A stretch of 64,000 nt of DNA from Streptomyces paradoxus (GTDB taxonomy: Bacteria; Actinomycetota; Actinomycetes; Streptomycetales; Streptomycetaceae), in the NCBI RefSeq assembly GCF_014202475.1, contig NZ_JACHGV010000005.1:124001-188000 (forward strand), read 5' to 3'. Numbering within the stretch: the first letter of the stretch is position 1; every line of letters begins with the position of its first letter. The notes beneath the pieces are model-generated. The model saw nothing but the letters and a program-made list of their open reading frames with translations, had not been told where the DNA came from and did not search any database. Positions 8,503 through 16,232 of this stretch are shown in pieces. A program made the position numbers and the translations under genes.

Positions 8503-9486
8503 TCAGGGCTCCAGGACCACCTTGCCGGTCGTGCCGCGGGTCTCCAGCGCCCGGTGCGCCGCCGCCGCCTCGCTCAGCGGGTAGCGCTGTACGGCCGGGG
8601 TGAGCCGGCCGGACGCGGCCTCGGCGAGGGCCCGCAGTTCCAGGGTGCGGACCGGGTCGGGTCCGCCCGCCTTCCCCAGCATCACCGGGCCGAGGACCTC
8701 CTCGGAGACACCCTCGACGAGGTAGGGCCCGCCGTTCCGGATGCCCTCGCCGGACCAGCCGAAGACGATGTGCTTGCCGCCCGGGCCGAGGAGGGCGACG
8801 GCCTCGCGGGCGACGTCGCCGCCGACGCCGTCGAAGACGACGGTCGCGGTCCGGCCGCCGAGGTGCGCGCGGACCTTCGCGGGCCAGGCGGGGTCCTTGT
8901 AGTCGACGGCGAGGTCGGCGCCGCCCGCCTGCACCCGGGCGGTCTTCTCCGGCCCGCCCGCGAGTCCCACGACGTGCGCCCCGGCGTTCTTGGCGTACTG
9001 CACGAGGAGCGTGCCGAGGCCTCCGGCGGCGGCCGGGACGATGACCACCGAGCCGGGGCCGAGCTCGGCGAACTGCAGGATCCCCATCGCCGTACGGCCC
9101 GTGCCGATCATGGCGACGGCCTCGGCGAAGTCCAGGTTCCCGGGGATCTCGTGCAGGCGCTCGACATCGGTGACGGCCAGTTCGGCGTAGCCGCCCGGGA
9201 CGAAGCCGAGGTGGGCGACGACCCGCTTGCCGCGCCACACCTCGGCCACACCCTCGCCCAGGGACTCCACGACACCGGCGACCTCGCGGCCGGGGATGGT
9301 CGGCAGCGGCGCCGGCTCGGCCGCCGGGCCGCCCGGCATGCCCTCGCGCAGGGCGGCGTCCAGGAGGTGGACGCCCGCCGCGCGTACGGCGATACGGACC
9401 TGGCCGGGGCCCGGCAGGGGGTCCTCGACCCGCTCGTAGGTGAGGTTCTCGGCCGGGCCGAAGGCGTGCAGGCGGACGGCGTGCAT
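8503..9486 (-). CDS. Zinc-independent quinone oxidoreductase-type MDR dehydrogenase
   Basis: The 327-residue protein is a medium-chain dehydrogenase/reductase with GroES-like N-terminal domain and a Rossmann domain (VIVPAAAGGLGTLLVQYAKN). The usual zinc GHE motif is replaced by PGREVAGVVESLG, as in NADPH:quinone oxidoreductases. ATG 9486 was chosen for the GAGGAG just upstream. The gene begins 44 bp after the stop of the FAD oxidoreductase gene on the same strand, so the two are probably co-transcribed. A role in quinone or enone detoxification is an inference. Confidence 0.88.
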   Translation of the reverse strand: MHAVRLHAFGPAENLTYERVEDPLPGPGQVRIAVRAAGVHLLDAALREGMPGGPAAEPAPLPTIPGREVAGVVESLGEGVAEVWRGKRVVAHLGFVPGGYAELAVTDVERLHEIPGNLDFAEAVAMIGTGRTAMGILQFAELGPGSVVIVPAAAGGLGTLLVQYAKNAGAHVVGLAGGPEKTARVQAGGADLAVDYKDPAWPAKVRAHLGGRTATVVFDGVGGDVAREAVALLGPGGKHIVFGWSGEGIRNGGPYLVEGVSEEVLGPVMLGKAGGPDPVRTLELRALAEAASGRLTPAVQRYPLSEAAAAHRALETRGTTGKVVLEP

Positions 9487-9530
9487 GGCGACTCCTCTGT
9501 AAGGGCGTTCGACGTGACCAGTCTTCAACC

Positions 9531-10691
9531 TCAAGCTCGCTTGAGGTCAACCTCGTGCCGGCCGAGGGCCAGGGAGACCGCCGTCAGGGCGCTGTTGAAG
9601 GACACCTCCGACAGCACGCCGGGGGCCGCGACCTGGTCGCCGGCGAGGTAGACCCCGTCGCCCCGGTCCACGGCCGGCCGGTCGCGCCAGCTGGTGCCGG
9701 GCGGATCGACCGCGCCCGTACGGCCGTTGGCCACCGACCCGCGCCGCCAGGTGACCCGCTCGCGCCAGCCCGGGAAACCCAGGTCGAGCAACTGCTCGGC
9801 GCGGGCGGTGCCGTCGGCCTTCGACTCGTGCGGGGCGATGGGGATCTGGCCCTGGATCAGCTGCTCACCGGCCGGGGCGAGACTGCGGTCCTGGGCGGTG
9901 AACCGCTCCAGCCAGCCGGGCGCGTCCAGGTCGGAGACCGCGAAGGCATCTCCGCGCCGAGTGCGTACGGCCAGGTCGACGAGGGCGGTACGGCCGCTCG
10001 GCCAGGTCAGGGAGTCGTCGCCGAGCAGGCGGCGGGCGGCGTCGAGGGAGGTGGCGACGACGACCGGCGTGTCGGTGGGGAGCGTGTCGACGCGGGACAG
10101 CGTCTCCATCCGGACGCCCAGGTTCCAGGCGCGGGCGGCCATCCGGTCGATGACGCTCGCCCAGCCGCCGCGCGGGTAGTGCGCCTCGGGCGGCAGCTTG
10201 GTGGCGCGGCGCAGCCGTTCCTGCACGAACGCGGCCGACAGCGACCCGGGATCGTGGTGGAACAGGGCGACCGCCGAGTAGTGCGCGGCTGCCCGGGCCC
10301 CCTCCTCGCCGGCGATGCCGGTCGCCCAGGTCAGGAAGTCGGCGTCGACGGGTGCCTGCCGGGCCGTCGGGCGCAGCAGCTTCAGCATCGGGAAGGGCGG
10401 GGTGCGGCGCAGCACGCCCTGGTGCCGCAGCCGGAGCCGGGCCGCCTCCAGGGGCGGGAGCGGGGCGAGCGGCCCGATGAGGTCGCGCTGCTTGAGCCAG
10501 GCCCAGTGCGGGCCGCCGTTGTAGAGGGCGTGCGGGCCCTCGTTGGTGCGGTACGGGCCCTCGGCGGTGCGCGCCCGGCCGCCGAGCGTGTGGTGGGCCT
10601 CGTGGATGGTGACCCTGGCGCCCGCCTCGGCAGCGGTGATGGCCGCGGTCAGTCCGGCGAAGCCGCCGCCGATGACGGTGATGCGGTGCAT
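9531..10691 (-). CDS. NAD(P)/FAD-dependent oxidoreductase (amine-oxidase/phytoene-desaturase type)
   Basis: The 386-residue protein opens with a dinucleotide-binding motif (ITVIGGGFAGLTAAITAAEAG) and the GGRARTAEG stretch that usually follows the FAD-binding Glu in this superfamily. The C-terminus has the second FAD motif (GVYLAGDQVAAPGVL). Substrate is unknown. ATG 10691 was chosen for homology and a GAGGGAGA ribosome site. It is the first gene of a likely two-gene unit with the quinone oxidoreductase, and is divergent from the pentapeptide-repeat gene. Confidence 0.88.
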   Translation of the reverse strand: MHRITVIGGGFAGLTAAITAAEAGARVTIHEAHHTLGGRARTAEGPYRTNEGPHALYNGGPHWAWLKQRDLIGPLAPLPPLEAARLRLRHQGVLRRTPPFPMLKLLRPTARQAPVDADFLTWATGIAGEEGARAAAHYSAVALFHHDPGSLSAAFVQERLRRATKLPPEAHYPRGGWASVIDRMAARAWNLGVRMETLSRVDTLPTDTPVVVATSLDAARRLLGDDSLTWPSGRTALVDLAVRTRRGDAFAVSDLDAPGWLERFTAQDRSLAPAGEQLIQGQIPIAPHESKADGTARAEQLLDLGFPGWRERVTWRRGSVANGRTGAVDPPGTSWRDRPAVDRGDGVYLAGDQVAAPGVLSEVSFNSALTAVSLALGRHEVDLKRA

Positions 10692-10820
10692 GACTGTGGA
10701 TCTCCCTCGGGTTGGGGTGGCCTTCTGGGAGTACGACCGATCGAGGGCGCCGGAATGTGACATCACCGGTGTCCGCGCAGGTCAGGGCCGGTTGTCAGCG
10801 GTGGGGTGCAGCATGGGGGC

Positions 10821-11498
10821 ATGGCGAGGAGAGCGGCGGGCGGTACGGGTGTGAAGGGCGCGCGGCGACCGGAGGTGCGGCTGCCGGTGCTGGAGCCGTA
10901 CGAGGGCGGCGGGCTGGAGCCGGACGGGGACTACGACGGGCTGGACTTCCGCGAGGCCGACCTCGCCGGGCAGGACGGCTCGGGCGCCCGTTTCATGGAC
11001 TGCGCGCTGACGGGCTGCGTGCTGGACGAGACCCGGCTGCGGCACACCCGGGTCCTGGACTCCACCCTCACCGGCGTCCGCGGCGTAGGCACCGACCTCG
11101 CCGAGGCGACCCTGCGCGACGTGGAGCTGACCGATGCCCGGCTCGGCGGACCGCAGCTGCACGGGGCGGTGCTGGAGCGGGTGCTGATCCGCGGCGGCAA
11201 GATCGACTATCTGAACCTGCGCACGGCCCGGCTCAGGGACGTCGTCTTCCAGGGCTGCGTGCTGGTCGAGCCGGACCTCGGCGGTGCGCGCCTGGAGCGC
11301 GTGGAGTTCGTGGACTGCGCGCTGAAGGGCGCCGACTTCCACGCGGCGACCCTCACGGACGTCGACCTGCGGGGCGCCGCTTCCCTGGAGATCAGCCGGG
11401 GGCTGGACCGGCTGTCGGGGGCGGTGATCAGCACCGCACAGCTGCTGGACCTCGCGCCCGTGCTGGCCGCGCAGTGGGGGATCCGCGTGGAGGACTGA
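10821..11498 (+). CDS. Pentapeptide-repeat protein
   Basis: The 225-residue protein has an Ala/Arg/Gly-rich start, then many A(D/N)LXX-like five-residue units, for example LDFREADLAGQDGSGARFMD, TDLAEATLRDVELTDARLGG and LKGADFHAATLTDVDLRGA. These should fold as a right-handed quadrilateral beta-helix. Some family members mimic DNA and protect gyrase, but most have no known role and nothing here proves that function. Start ATG 10821 is preceded by a G-rich stretch only; GTG 10806 is an alternative. It is divergent from the FAD oxidoreductase. Confidence 0.85.
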   Translation: MARRAAGGTGVKGARRPEVRLPVLEPYEGGGLEPDGDYDGLDFREADLAGQDGSGARFMDCALTGCVLDETRLRHTRVLDSTLTGVRGVGTDLAEATLRDVELTDARLGGPQLHGAVLERVLIRGGKIDYLNLRTARLRDVVFQGCVLVEPDLGGARLERVEFVDCALKGADFHAATLTDVDLRGAASLEISRGLDRLSGAVISTAQLLDLAPVLAAQWGIRVED

Positions 11499-11522
11499 CC
11501 GGGGCGGTGTTCACGGCGGCGT

Positions 11523-12023
11523 TCACGGCAGACGGGGGAAGCGGGCCTGGAGGGTCCAGATCGCCGGGTTCTCCGCGAGGTCGTCGTGCAGGTCGGTGAG
11601 GTCGGCGATCAGGTCGTGCAGGAAGTCCCGTGCCTCGCGGCGCAGTTCGCTGTGGGAGACGGTGAGTGCGGGCTCCTCCGCGCGCATCCAGTCGGCCTCG
11701 ATGTCCACCCAGCCGAAGCGGCGCTCGAACAGCATCCGGTCCGTCGACTCGGTGAAGTCGAGTTCCGCCCGCTGCGGCCGGGAGGCCCGTGAACCCGCCG
11801 GATCCCGGTCGATCCGCTCCACGATGTCGCACAGCGCCCACGCGAAGTCGAGCACCGGCACCCATCCCCAGGCTGTGGACACCTCGTGATCCGTCTTGGT
11901 GTCCGCCAGGTAGACGTCCCCGCAGAACAGGTCGTGCCGCAGCGCCCGGACGTCCGCGCGGCGGTAGTCGGTCTGCGGCGGGTCGGGGAAGCGGTTGGAG
12001 AGGGCGTAGCCGATGTCGAGCAC
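11523..12023 (-). CDS. Conserved hypothetical protein (cytoplasmic)
   Basis: The protein (166 residues from GTG 12023) has the conserved-looking core DIGYALSNRFPDPPQTDYRR, ALRHDLFCGDVYLADT and WGWVPVLDFAWALCDIVERI, followed by acidic helices. No signal peptide or membrane segment is seen. I do not recognise a named domain. The start is uncertain: GTG 12023 lies where the ordered sequence begins, while GTG 12089 would overlap the divergent peptidase gene. Codon bias is normal for the region, so it is real coding sequence. Confidence 0.6.
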   Translation of the reverse strand: MLDIGYALSNRFPDPPQTDYRRADVRALRHDLFCGDVYLADTKTDHEVSTAWGWVPVLDFAWALCDIVERIDRDPAGSRASRPQRAELDFTESTDRMLFERRFGWVDIEADWMRAEEPALTVSHSELRREARDFLHDLIADLTDLHDDLAENPAIWTLQARFPRLP

Positions 12024-12060
12024 GGAGGTGATGGTGTCACGCGCCCGTAGGATCGCGACC

Positions 12061-13521
12061 GTGGCCCGTTCCGCACGCCTTGTCCCCACCCCGTCCGCAG
12101 CGACCCGGCCCGCAGCCACTCGGCCCGCCTCCGCGCTGCCCCTCTCCGCTCTGCTCGCCTCCGCTCTCCTCCTCACCGCCTGCGGCGGCGGAGTGCACGG
12201 CACCCCGGGCGGCTCCGGCGTCCGCGACCCCTACTTCCCGAAGGCGGGCAACGGCGGCTACGACGTCTCCCACTACGGTCTGCGCCTCGCCTACGACCCC
12301 GTCGCCCACCAGCTCACCGGCACGGCCGCCCTCACCGCCCGCGCGACCAAGGACCTCTCCGCCTTCAACCTCGACCTGCTCGGCATGGAGGTCGAGAAGA
12401 TCACCGTCGACGGCGAGACGGCCCGCTGGAACCGCGCCGGGCAGGAGCTCACCGTCCGCCCGCGGGAGGATCTCGACCGGGACGAGACGTTCCGTGTGAC
12501 GGTCCGCTACGCGGGCGCACCCGAGACCGTCACGGACCCGGACGGCTCCCAGGAGGGCTGGCTGCGCACCACCGACGGGGCGCTCGCGCTGGGCGAGCCG
12601 ACCGGGTCGATGGCGTGGTTCCCCGGCAACCACCACCCCTCCGACAAGGCGGCGTACGACCTCACGGTGACCGTGCCGGAGGGGCTGCGGGCCGTGTCCA
12701 ACGGGGAGTTTCGGAGCGAGACGACCGCCCGGGGGCGTACCACGTCCACCTGGCACACGGCACGGCCGATGGCGAGCTACCTCGCGACGGTCGCGATCGG
12801 CCGCTTCGCCGTCAGCCGGTCCACGGCCGGGAACCTGCCCGTGTACACGGCCGTCGATCCGGCCGAGGCGGCGGCGAGCCGGCCCGTGCTCGGGCGGCTG
12901 CCCGAGGTGCTGCGGTGGGCCGAGCGGCGGTTCGGGCCGTACCCGTTCTCCTCCACGGGCGCGATCGTCGACAGCGCGGCGTCCGTCGGCTACGCCCTGG
13001 AGACCCAGAGCCGGCCGGTGTTCCCGGGGGCGCCCGACATCACGCTCCTCGTCCACGAGCTCGCCCACCAGTGGTACGGCGACTCGGTCTCGCCGGAGAG
13101 CTGGCGGGACATGTGGCTCAACGAGGGCTTCGCTACGTACGCGGAGTGGCTGTGGGAGGAGGACCACGGCGGTGACAGCGCGCAGGAGATGTTCGACGCG
13201 GTGTACTCCGGCGAGCACTTCGACACGGAGGAGGCGGAGGAGGAGATCTGGGAGTTCCCGCCGGCGGACCCGCCGAGCGCCGCGCGGATCTCCGACCCGC
13301 CGGTGTACTGGCGGGGGGCGATGGTGCTGCAGAAGGTGCGACAGGCGGTCGGGGACGACCGGTTCTTCTCGATCCTGAAGGGGTGGGCGGCCGAGTACCG
13401 GTACGGCAACGCCGACACCGCCGACTTCACGGCCTACGTCGAGAAGCGGGCGCCCGGGGAGGACTTGGAGGGGGTCTGGGAGGACTGGCTGTACGGGGAC
13501 GGGAAGCCGGAGCAGCCCTGA
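12061..13521 (+). CDS. M1-family zinc metallopeptidase lipoprotein
   Basis: The 486-residue precursor has a lipoprotein signal (LLASALLLTACGGG, lipobox LTAC), then an aminopeptidase-N-like N-terminal domain and the zinc site VHELAHQWYG followed by WLNEGFATYAEW, which is the HExxH-(x18)-E gluzincin pattern. The usual GxMEN exopeptidase motif appears as GYALETQ, so true aminopeptidase activity is uncertain. It would be anchored outside the membrane and act on peptides. GTG 12061 was chosen for the AGGA eight bases upstream and because the signal peptide follows. Confidence 0.9.
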   Translation: MARSARLVPTPSAATRPAATRPASALPLSALLASALLLTACGGGVHGTPGGSGVRDPYFPKAGNGGYDVSHYGLRLAYDPVAHQLTGTAALTARATKDLSAFNLDLLGMEVEKITVDGETARWNRAGQELTVRPREDLDRDETFRVTVRYAGAPETVTDPDGSQEGWLRTTDGALALGEPTGSMAWFPGNHHPSDKAAYDLTVTVPEGLRAVSNGEFRSETTARGRTTSTWHTARPMASYLATVAIGRFAVSRSTAGNLPVYTAVDPAEAAASRPVLGRLPEVLRWAERRFGPYPFSSTGAIVDSAASVGYALETQSRPVFPGAPDITLLVHELAHQWYGDSVSPESWRDMWLNEGFATYAEWLWEEDHGGDSAQEMFDAVYSGEHFDTEEAEEEIWEFPPADPPSAARISDPPVYWRGAMVLQKVRQAVGDDRFFSILKGWAAEYRYGNADTADFTAYVEKRAPGEDLEGVWEDWLYGDGKPEQP

Positions 13522-13568
13522 GCCCTCACCCAGGGACGTCCATCGGCACAGCCCGCGCCCCTGAGGCG

Positions 13569-13602
13569 AAGCCCCCCGGCCGGTCTCCGGCCCGGGGGGC
13601 TT
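13569..13602. terminator. Bidirectional terminator between M1 peptidase and terD
   Basis: Arms AAGCCCCCCGG.. and ..CCGGGGGGCTT pair with one bulged C. The hairpin lies between the convergent genes, 47 bp after the peptidase stop and 25 bp after the terD stop. A weak partial copy of the dispersed repeat (CAGCCCGCGCCCCTGAGG) abuts its left side. Confidence 0.75.
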
Positions 13603-13626
13603 CCCCGCGAAACGCTCAGGCGTCCG

Positions 13627-14202
13627 TCAGACGTTCACGCCGAAGTCCTGGGCGATGCCGACCAGGCCCGAGGCGTAGCCCTGGCCGACCGCGCGGAACT
13701 TCCACTCCGCGCCGTTGCGGTAGAGCTCGCCGAAGACCATGGCCGTCTCCGTGGCCGCGTCCTCCGACAGGTCGTAGCGGGCGATCTCCGCGCCGCCGGC
13801 CTGGTTGACGATGCGGATGTAGGCGTTGCGGACCTGGCCGAAGTTCTGGCTGCGGTTCTCGGCGTCGTAGATCGAGACCGGGAAGACGATCTTGTCGATG
13901 TCGGCCGGGAGGGCGGCGAGGTTGACGTTGATCGCCTCGTCGTCGCCGGCGCCCTCACCCGTGCGGTTGTCGCCCGTGTGGACGATGGTGTTGTCCGGCG
14001 TCTGCTTGTTGTTGAAGAACACGAAGTGGGCGTCCGAGTAGACCTTGCCCTGCGTGTTGACCGCGATCGCCGAGGCGTCGAGGTCGAAGTCCGTGCCGGT
14101 GGTGGTGCGGACGTCCCAGCCGAGGCCCACGGTGACGTCGGTCAGGCCCGGAGCCTCCTTGGTGAGCGAGACGTTGCCACCCTTGGACAGGCTTACAGCC
14201 AT
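13627..14202 (-). CDS. TerD-family calcium-binding stress protein
   Basis: The 191-residue protein has the TerD signature throughout: an opening [31 protein letters not shown] with acidic calcium ligands, then [20 protein letters not shown] and [13 protein letters not shown]. TerD proteins bind calcium and are tied to tellurite and phage resistance and to Streptomyces differentiation. Length is typical of the single-domain form. ATG 14202 is the first codon of homology, with GGGAAGGGA upstream. It stands alone, so it is not part of a complete ter operon here. Confidence 0.93.
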   Translation of the reverse strand: MAVSLSKGGNVSLTKEAPGLTDVTVGLGWDVRTTTGTDFDLDASAIAVNTQGKVYSDAHFVFFNNKQTPDNTIVHTGDNRTGEGAGDDEAINVNLAALPADIDKIVFPVSIYDAENRSQNFGQVRNAYIRIVNQAGGAEIARYDLSEDAATETAMVFGELYRNGAEWKFRAVGQGYASGLVGIAQDFGVNV

Positions 14203-14362
14203 TGTTGGGAGTCCCTTCCCTCGTTTACGTGCGGCAAAGAAGCTGCGGCACCGAAGCTACAGCTACCCCCATGAACGTGGAGAGGGGTACGCGAGGTTCC
14301 AGCTCCTTTACTTTCTTTACCCGCGATTATTCGGGTGACGTGGACGGGACAGGAACGGGAAC

Positions 14363-14800
14363 ATGGACGGCATGTCCGGTCCTCATGTCATCCGCGGCTC
14401 CGTCTCCCTGCCCGAGGCCGAGCTCATGTGGCGTTTCTCGCGGTCGTCGGGGCCGGGCGGGCAGCACGTCAACACCAGCGACTCCAAGGTCGAGCTGAGC
14501 TTCGACCTGGCGAAGACCGAGGCGCTGCCCGCGGTGTGGAAGCAGCGGGCCCTGGAGCGGCTGGCCGGGCGCCTGGTCGACGGGGTCGTCACCGTACGGT
14601 CCTCCGAGCACCGCTCCCAGTGGCGCAACCGCGAGGCCGCGGCCGTACGCCTCGCCGCGCTCCTGGCCGAGGCCACCGCACCCCCGCCCCGGCCCCGCAA
14701 GCCCACCCGGATCCCCCGGGGCATCAACGAGCGGCGGCTGCGGGAGAAGAAGCAGCGCTCGGAGACGAAGCGGGGGCGCTCCGCGCGGGACTGGGGCTAG
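14363..14800 (+). CDS. arfB: Peptidyl-tRNA hydrolase ArfB (YaeJ), ribosome rescue
   Basis: The 145-residue protein carries the release-factor catalytic motif (SGPGGQHVNTSDSKVEL) without the codon-recognition domain, and a basic C-terminal tail (NERRLREKKQRSETKRGR) that would enter the empty mRNA channel. This is the pattern of ArfB, which frees ribosomes stalled on mRNAs lacking a stop codon. ATG 14363 or ATG 14372 could be used. The gene overlaps the convergent GNAT gene by 4 bp at its 3' end. Confidence 0.9.
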   Translation: MDGMSGPHVIRGSVSLPEAELMWRFSRSSGPGGQHVNTSDSKVELSFDLAKTEALPAVWKQRALERLAGRLVDGVVTVRSSEHRSQWRNREAAAVRLAALLAEATAPPPRPRKPTRIPRGINERRLREKKQRSETKRGRSARDWG

Positions 14801-15264
14801 GCCAGCTCCAGCAGTCCCACCGTCTGGCCTCCGCTGTTCTCCCCGTCCGGGCGGAAGCCGAGGCCCAGGTAGAAGCCCTCCGGGCCGTTCGGGCCCGGGT
14901 GCCAGGTCACGTAGAACTTCTCGGTGCCGCGGCGGCGCAGCTCGGCGGCGACGGACTCGACGGCGAACCGGCCGTACCCCCTGCCCTGCTCACCGGCCGC
15001 GATGTTCAGCCGCCACAGGCCCGAGCGGATCTCGCTGCCGTCCCCGTACCAGTCGATGCCGAGGCAGGCCATCAGGAAGCCGACCGGGCGGTCGCCGTCC
15101 AGGATCAGGCGGGGCCAGGCGATGCCGGGATGCACGTAGGCCTCGGCGAGGGACTTCACGACCGGGGCGACCGCGTGCTCCTGGTCGGGGCGGACGCGGA
15201 TGCCGAGGGCGGCGTCGAGATTCGCGGCGGTGATCTCTTCGAGGCGCGGGCCGGTCGTGGTCAT
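14797..15264 (-). CDS. GNAT-family N-acetyltransferase
   Basis: The 155-residue protein has the GNAT order: an N-terminal helix pair, PVGFLMACLG, then the acetyl-CoA loop AAGEQGRGYGRFAVESV (Q/RxxGxG/A variant) and the C-terminal GFYLGLGFRPDGE. The substrate is unknown. Many Streptomyces genomes carry single-domain acetyltransferases with no operon context, as here. Start is ATG 15264. It lies tail to tail with arfB (4-bp overlap) and upstream is the flavin reductase gene on the same strand, 47 bp away. Confidence 0.85.
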   Translation of the reverse strand: MTTTGPRLEEITAANLDAALGIRVRPDQEHAVAPVVKSLAEAYVHPGIAWPRLILDGDRPVGFLMACLGIDWYGDGSEIRSGLWRLNIAAGEQGRGYGRFAVESVAAELRRRGTEKFYVTWHPGPNGPEGFYLGLGFRPDGENSGGQTVGLLELA

Positions 15265-15311
15265 GCGCGCACCCTAGGCAGGCCGTCCGTGCCCGGGCCA
15301 GCGGGATTTCC

Positions 15312-15896
15312 TCAGCCCAACTGCCGGTAGCGGCCCCGGAAGTACGCGAGCGGCCCGCCCTCCGCGCTCGGCACCCGGGCCGTCAGGACGCGGCCGATGA
15401 CCAGTGTGTGGTCGCCCGCCCGGACGCGCTGCTCGGTGCGGCACTCCAGGACGGCCAGCGCGCCGCCGACCAGCGGGGCGTCGGTGTACTCGCCGCGCGT
15501 GTACGGGATGTCGGCGAACAGCAGCCGGTCGCTGACCCGGCCCTTCATCGCGAAACGGCCCGCGATGTGCCGCTGGCTCTCGGAGAGGACCGAGACCGCC
15601 CACAGCTCCTGCTCCTCCAGCAGTTCGTCCATGCGGGAGCCGTTGCGCAGGCTCACCAGCACCAGGGGCGGGTCCAGGGACACCGACATGAAGGCCGTGG
15701 CCGTCATGCCCACGTCCTCGACATCCGGCGCCGAGGGGTCGTCCGGGTCGAGCGAGGGCTCCTGCGCGGTCACCAGGACCACACCCGAGGCCAGCCGGGA
15801 CATGGCGGCGCGGAACTCGTCGTTGCTCACCCCCTCAGCATGCCCGGAGGCGGGCGACGGAATGATCGGGGACGTGACAGCGGGAGTGTTCGGCAC
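15312..15896 (-). CDS. Flavin reductase-like (FMN-binding split barrel) protein
   Basis: The 194-residue protein has the flavin reductase pattern: FRAAMSRLASGVVLVTAQEP, VGMTATAFMSVSLDPPLVLVSL, then WAVSVLSESQRHIAGRFA and DHTLVIGRVL. It probably supplies reduced flavin to a monooxygenase; no partner is next to it. A 17-residue acidic insertion (about residues 47-63) after the first strand is unusual. The start is GTG 15896 or GTG 15830; neither has a well-spaced ribosome site. Confidence 0.85.
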   Translation of the reverse strand: MPNTPAVTSPIIPSPASGHAEGVSNDEFRAAMSRLASGVVLVTAQEPSLDPDDPSAPDVEDVGMTATAFMSVSLDPPLVLVSLRNGSRMDELLEEQELWAVSVLSESQRHIAGRFAMKGRVSDRLLFADIPYTRGEYTDAPLVGGALAVLECRTEQRVRAGDHTLVIGRVLTARVPSAEGGPLAYFRGRYRQLG

Positions 15897-16232
15897 GCCG
15901 GAAACGCTAATGTCCGCCCCGCACGCCCCGCATCGGACTCCCGCCCGATCACGGTCCTAGGACTCCCGACCGACCCGGGTGGCCTCCGGGAAGAACGAAG
16001 GAAAAACATGTGCGCAACCTGACAAACTTTGCGTTCGGTAGACGCACGTGAAGAACGCAGAAACTCCACTCAATTGTTCAGGTTTGCCTGTGACTTGAGT
16101 CACAAGGGGCAGGAATTGTTGACCCTGTGTACCGAGTGAGCAGCGCGCTGTGATTCAGTGGCTGGGAAGCTGCCAGGACGATACGCCGACGAGACCCTTG
16201 AATCGCTGCGAGTACTCGGGGGGAGGGCGAGC
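15897..16232. promoter_or_regulatory. Divergent promoter region and leader of cdgB
   Basis: About 336 bp without a recognised gene. It is clearly more AT-rich than its surroundings. It holds a 7-bp-arm hairpin (16030-16036 with 16053-16059), the near palindrome TGTGACTTGAGTCACA at 16089-16104, a BldD-like box at 16120-16132, and the cdgB ribosome site GGGAGG at 16221-16226. A four-codon open frame with a good ribosome site (GAAGGA, ATG 16007) ends at 16021; its meaning is unknown. Confidence 0.55.
16120..16132. promoter_or_regulatory. Candidate BldD box upstream of cdgB
   Basis: TGACCCTGTGTAC agrees with the BldD consensus TNACNC(A/T)GNGTNA at all fixed positions but the last. BldD is known to repress cdgB in S. 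coelicolor. The box lies about 100 bp before the ATG. Confidence 0.55.

Noticed and set aside
7538-9550. A 670-codon minus-strand frame that could look like a fusion of two enzymes
   Set aside because: Only the C-terminal 295 residues match a kinase. The rest is an Arg/Gly/Pro-rich out-of-frame reading of the MDR dehydrogenase gene.
16089-16104. TGTGACTTGAGTCACA as the BldD site of cdgB
   Set aside because: The half sites resemble BldD halves but the spacing is one base short; the site at 16120 fits better. It may still bind another regulator.
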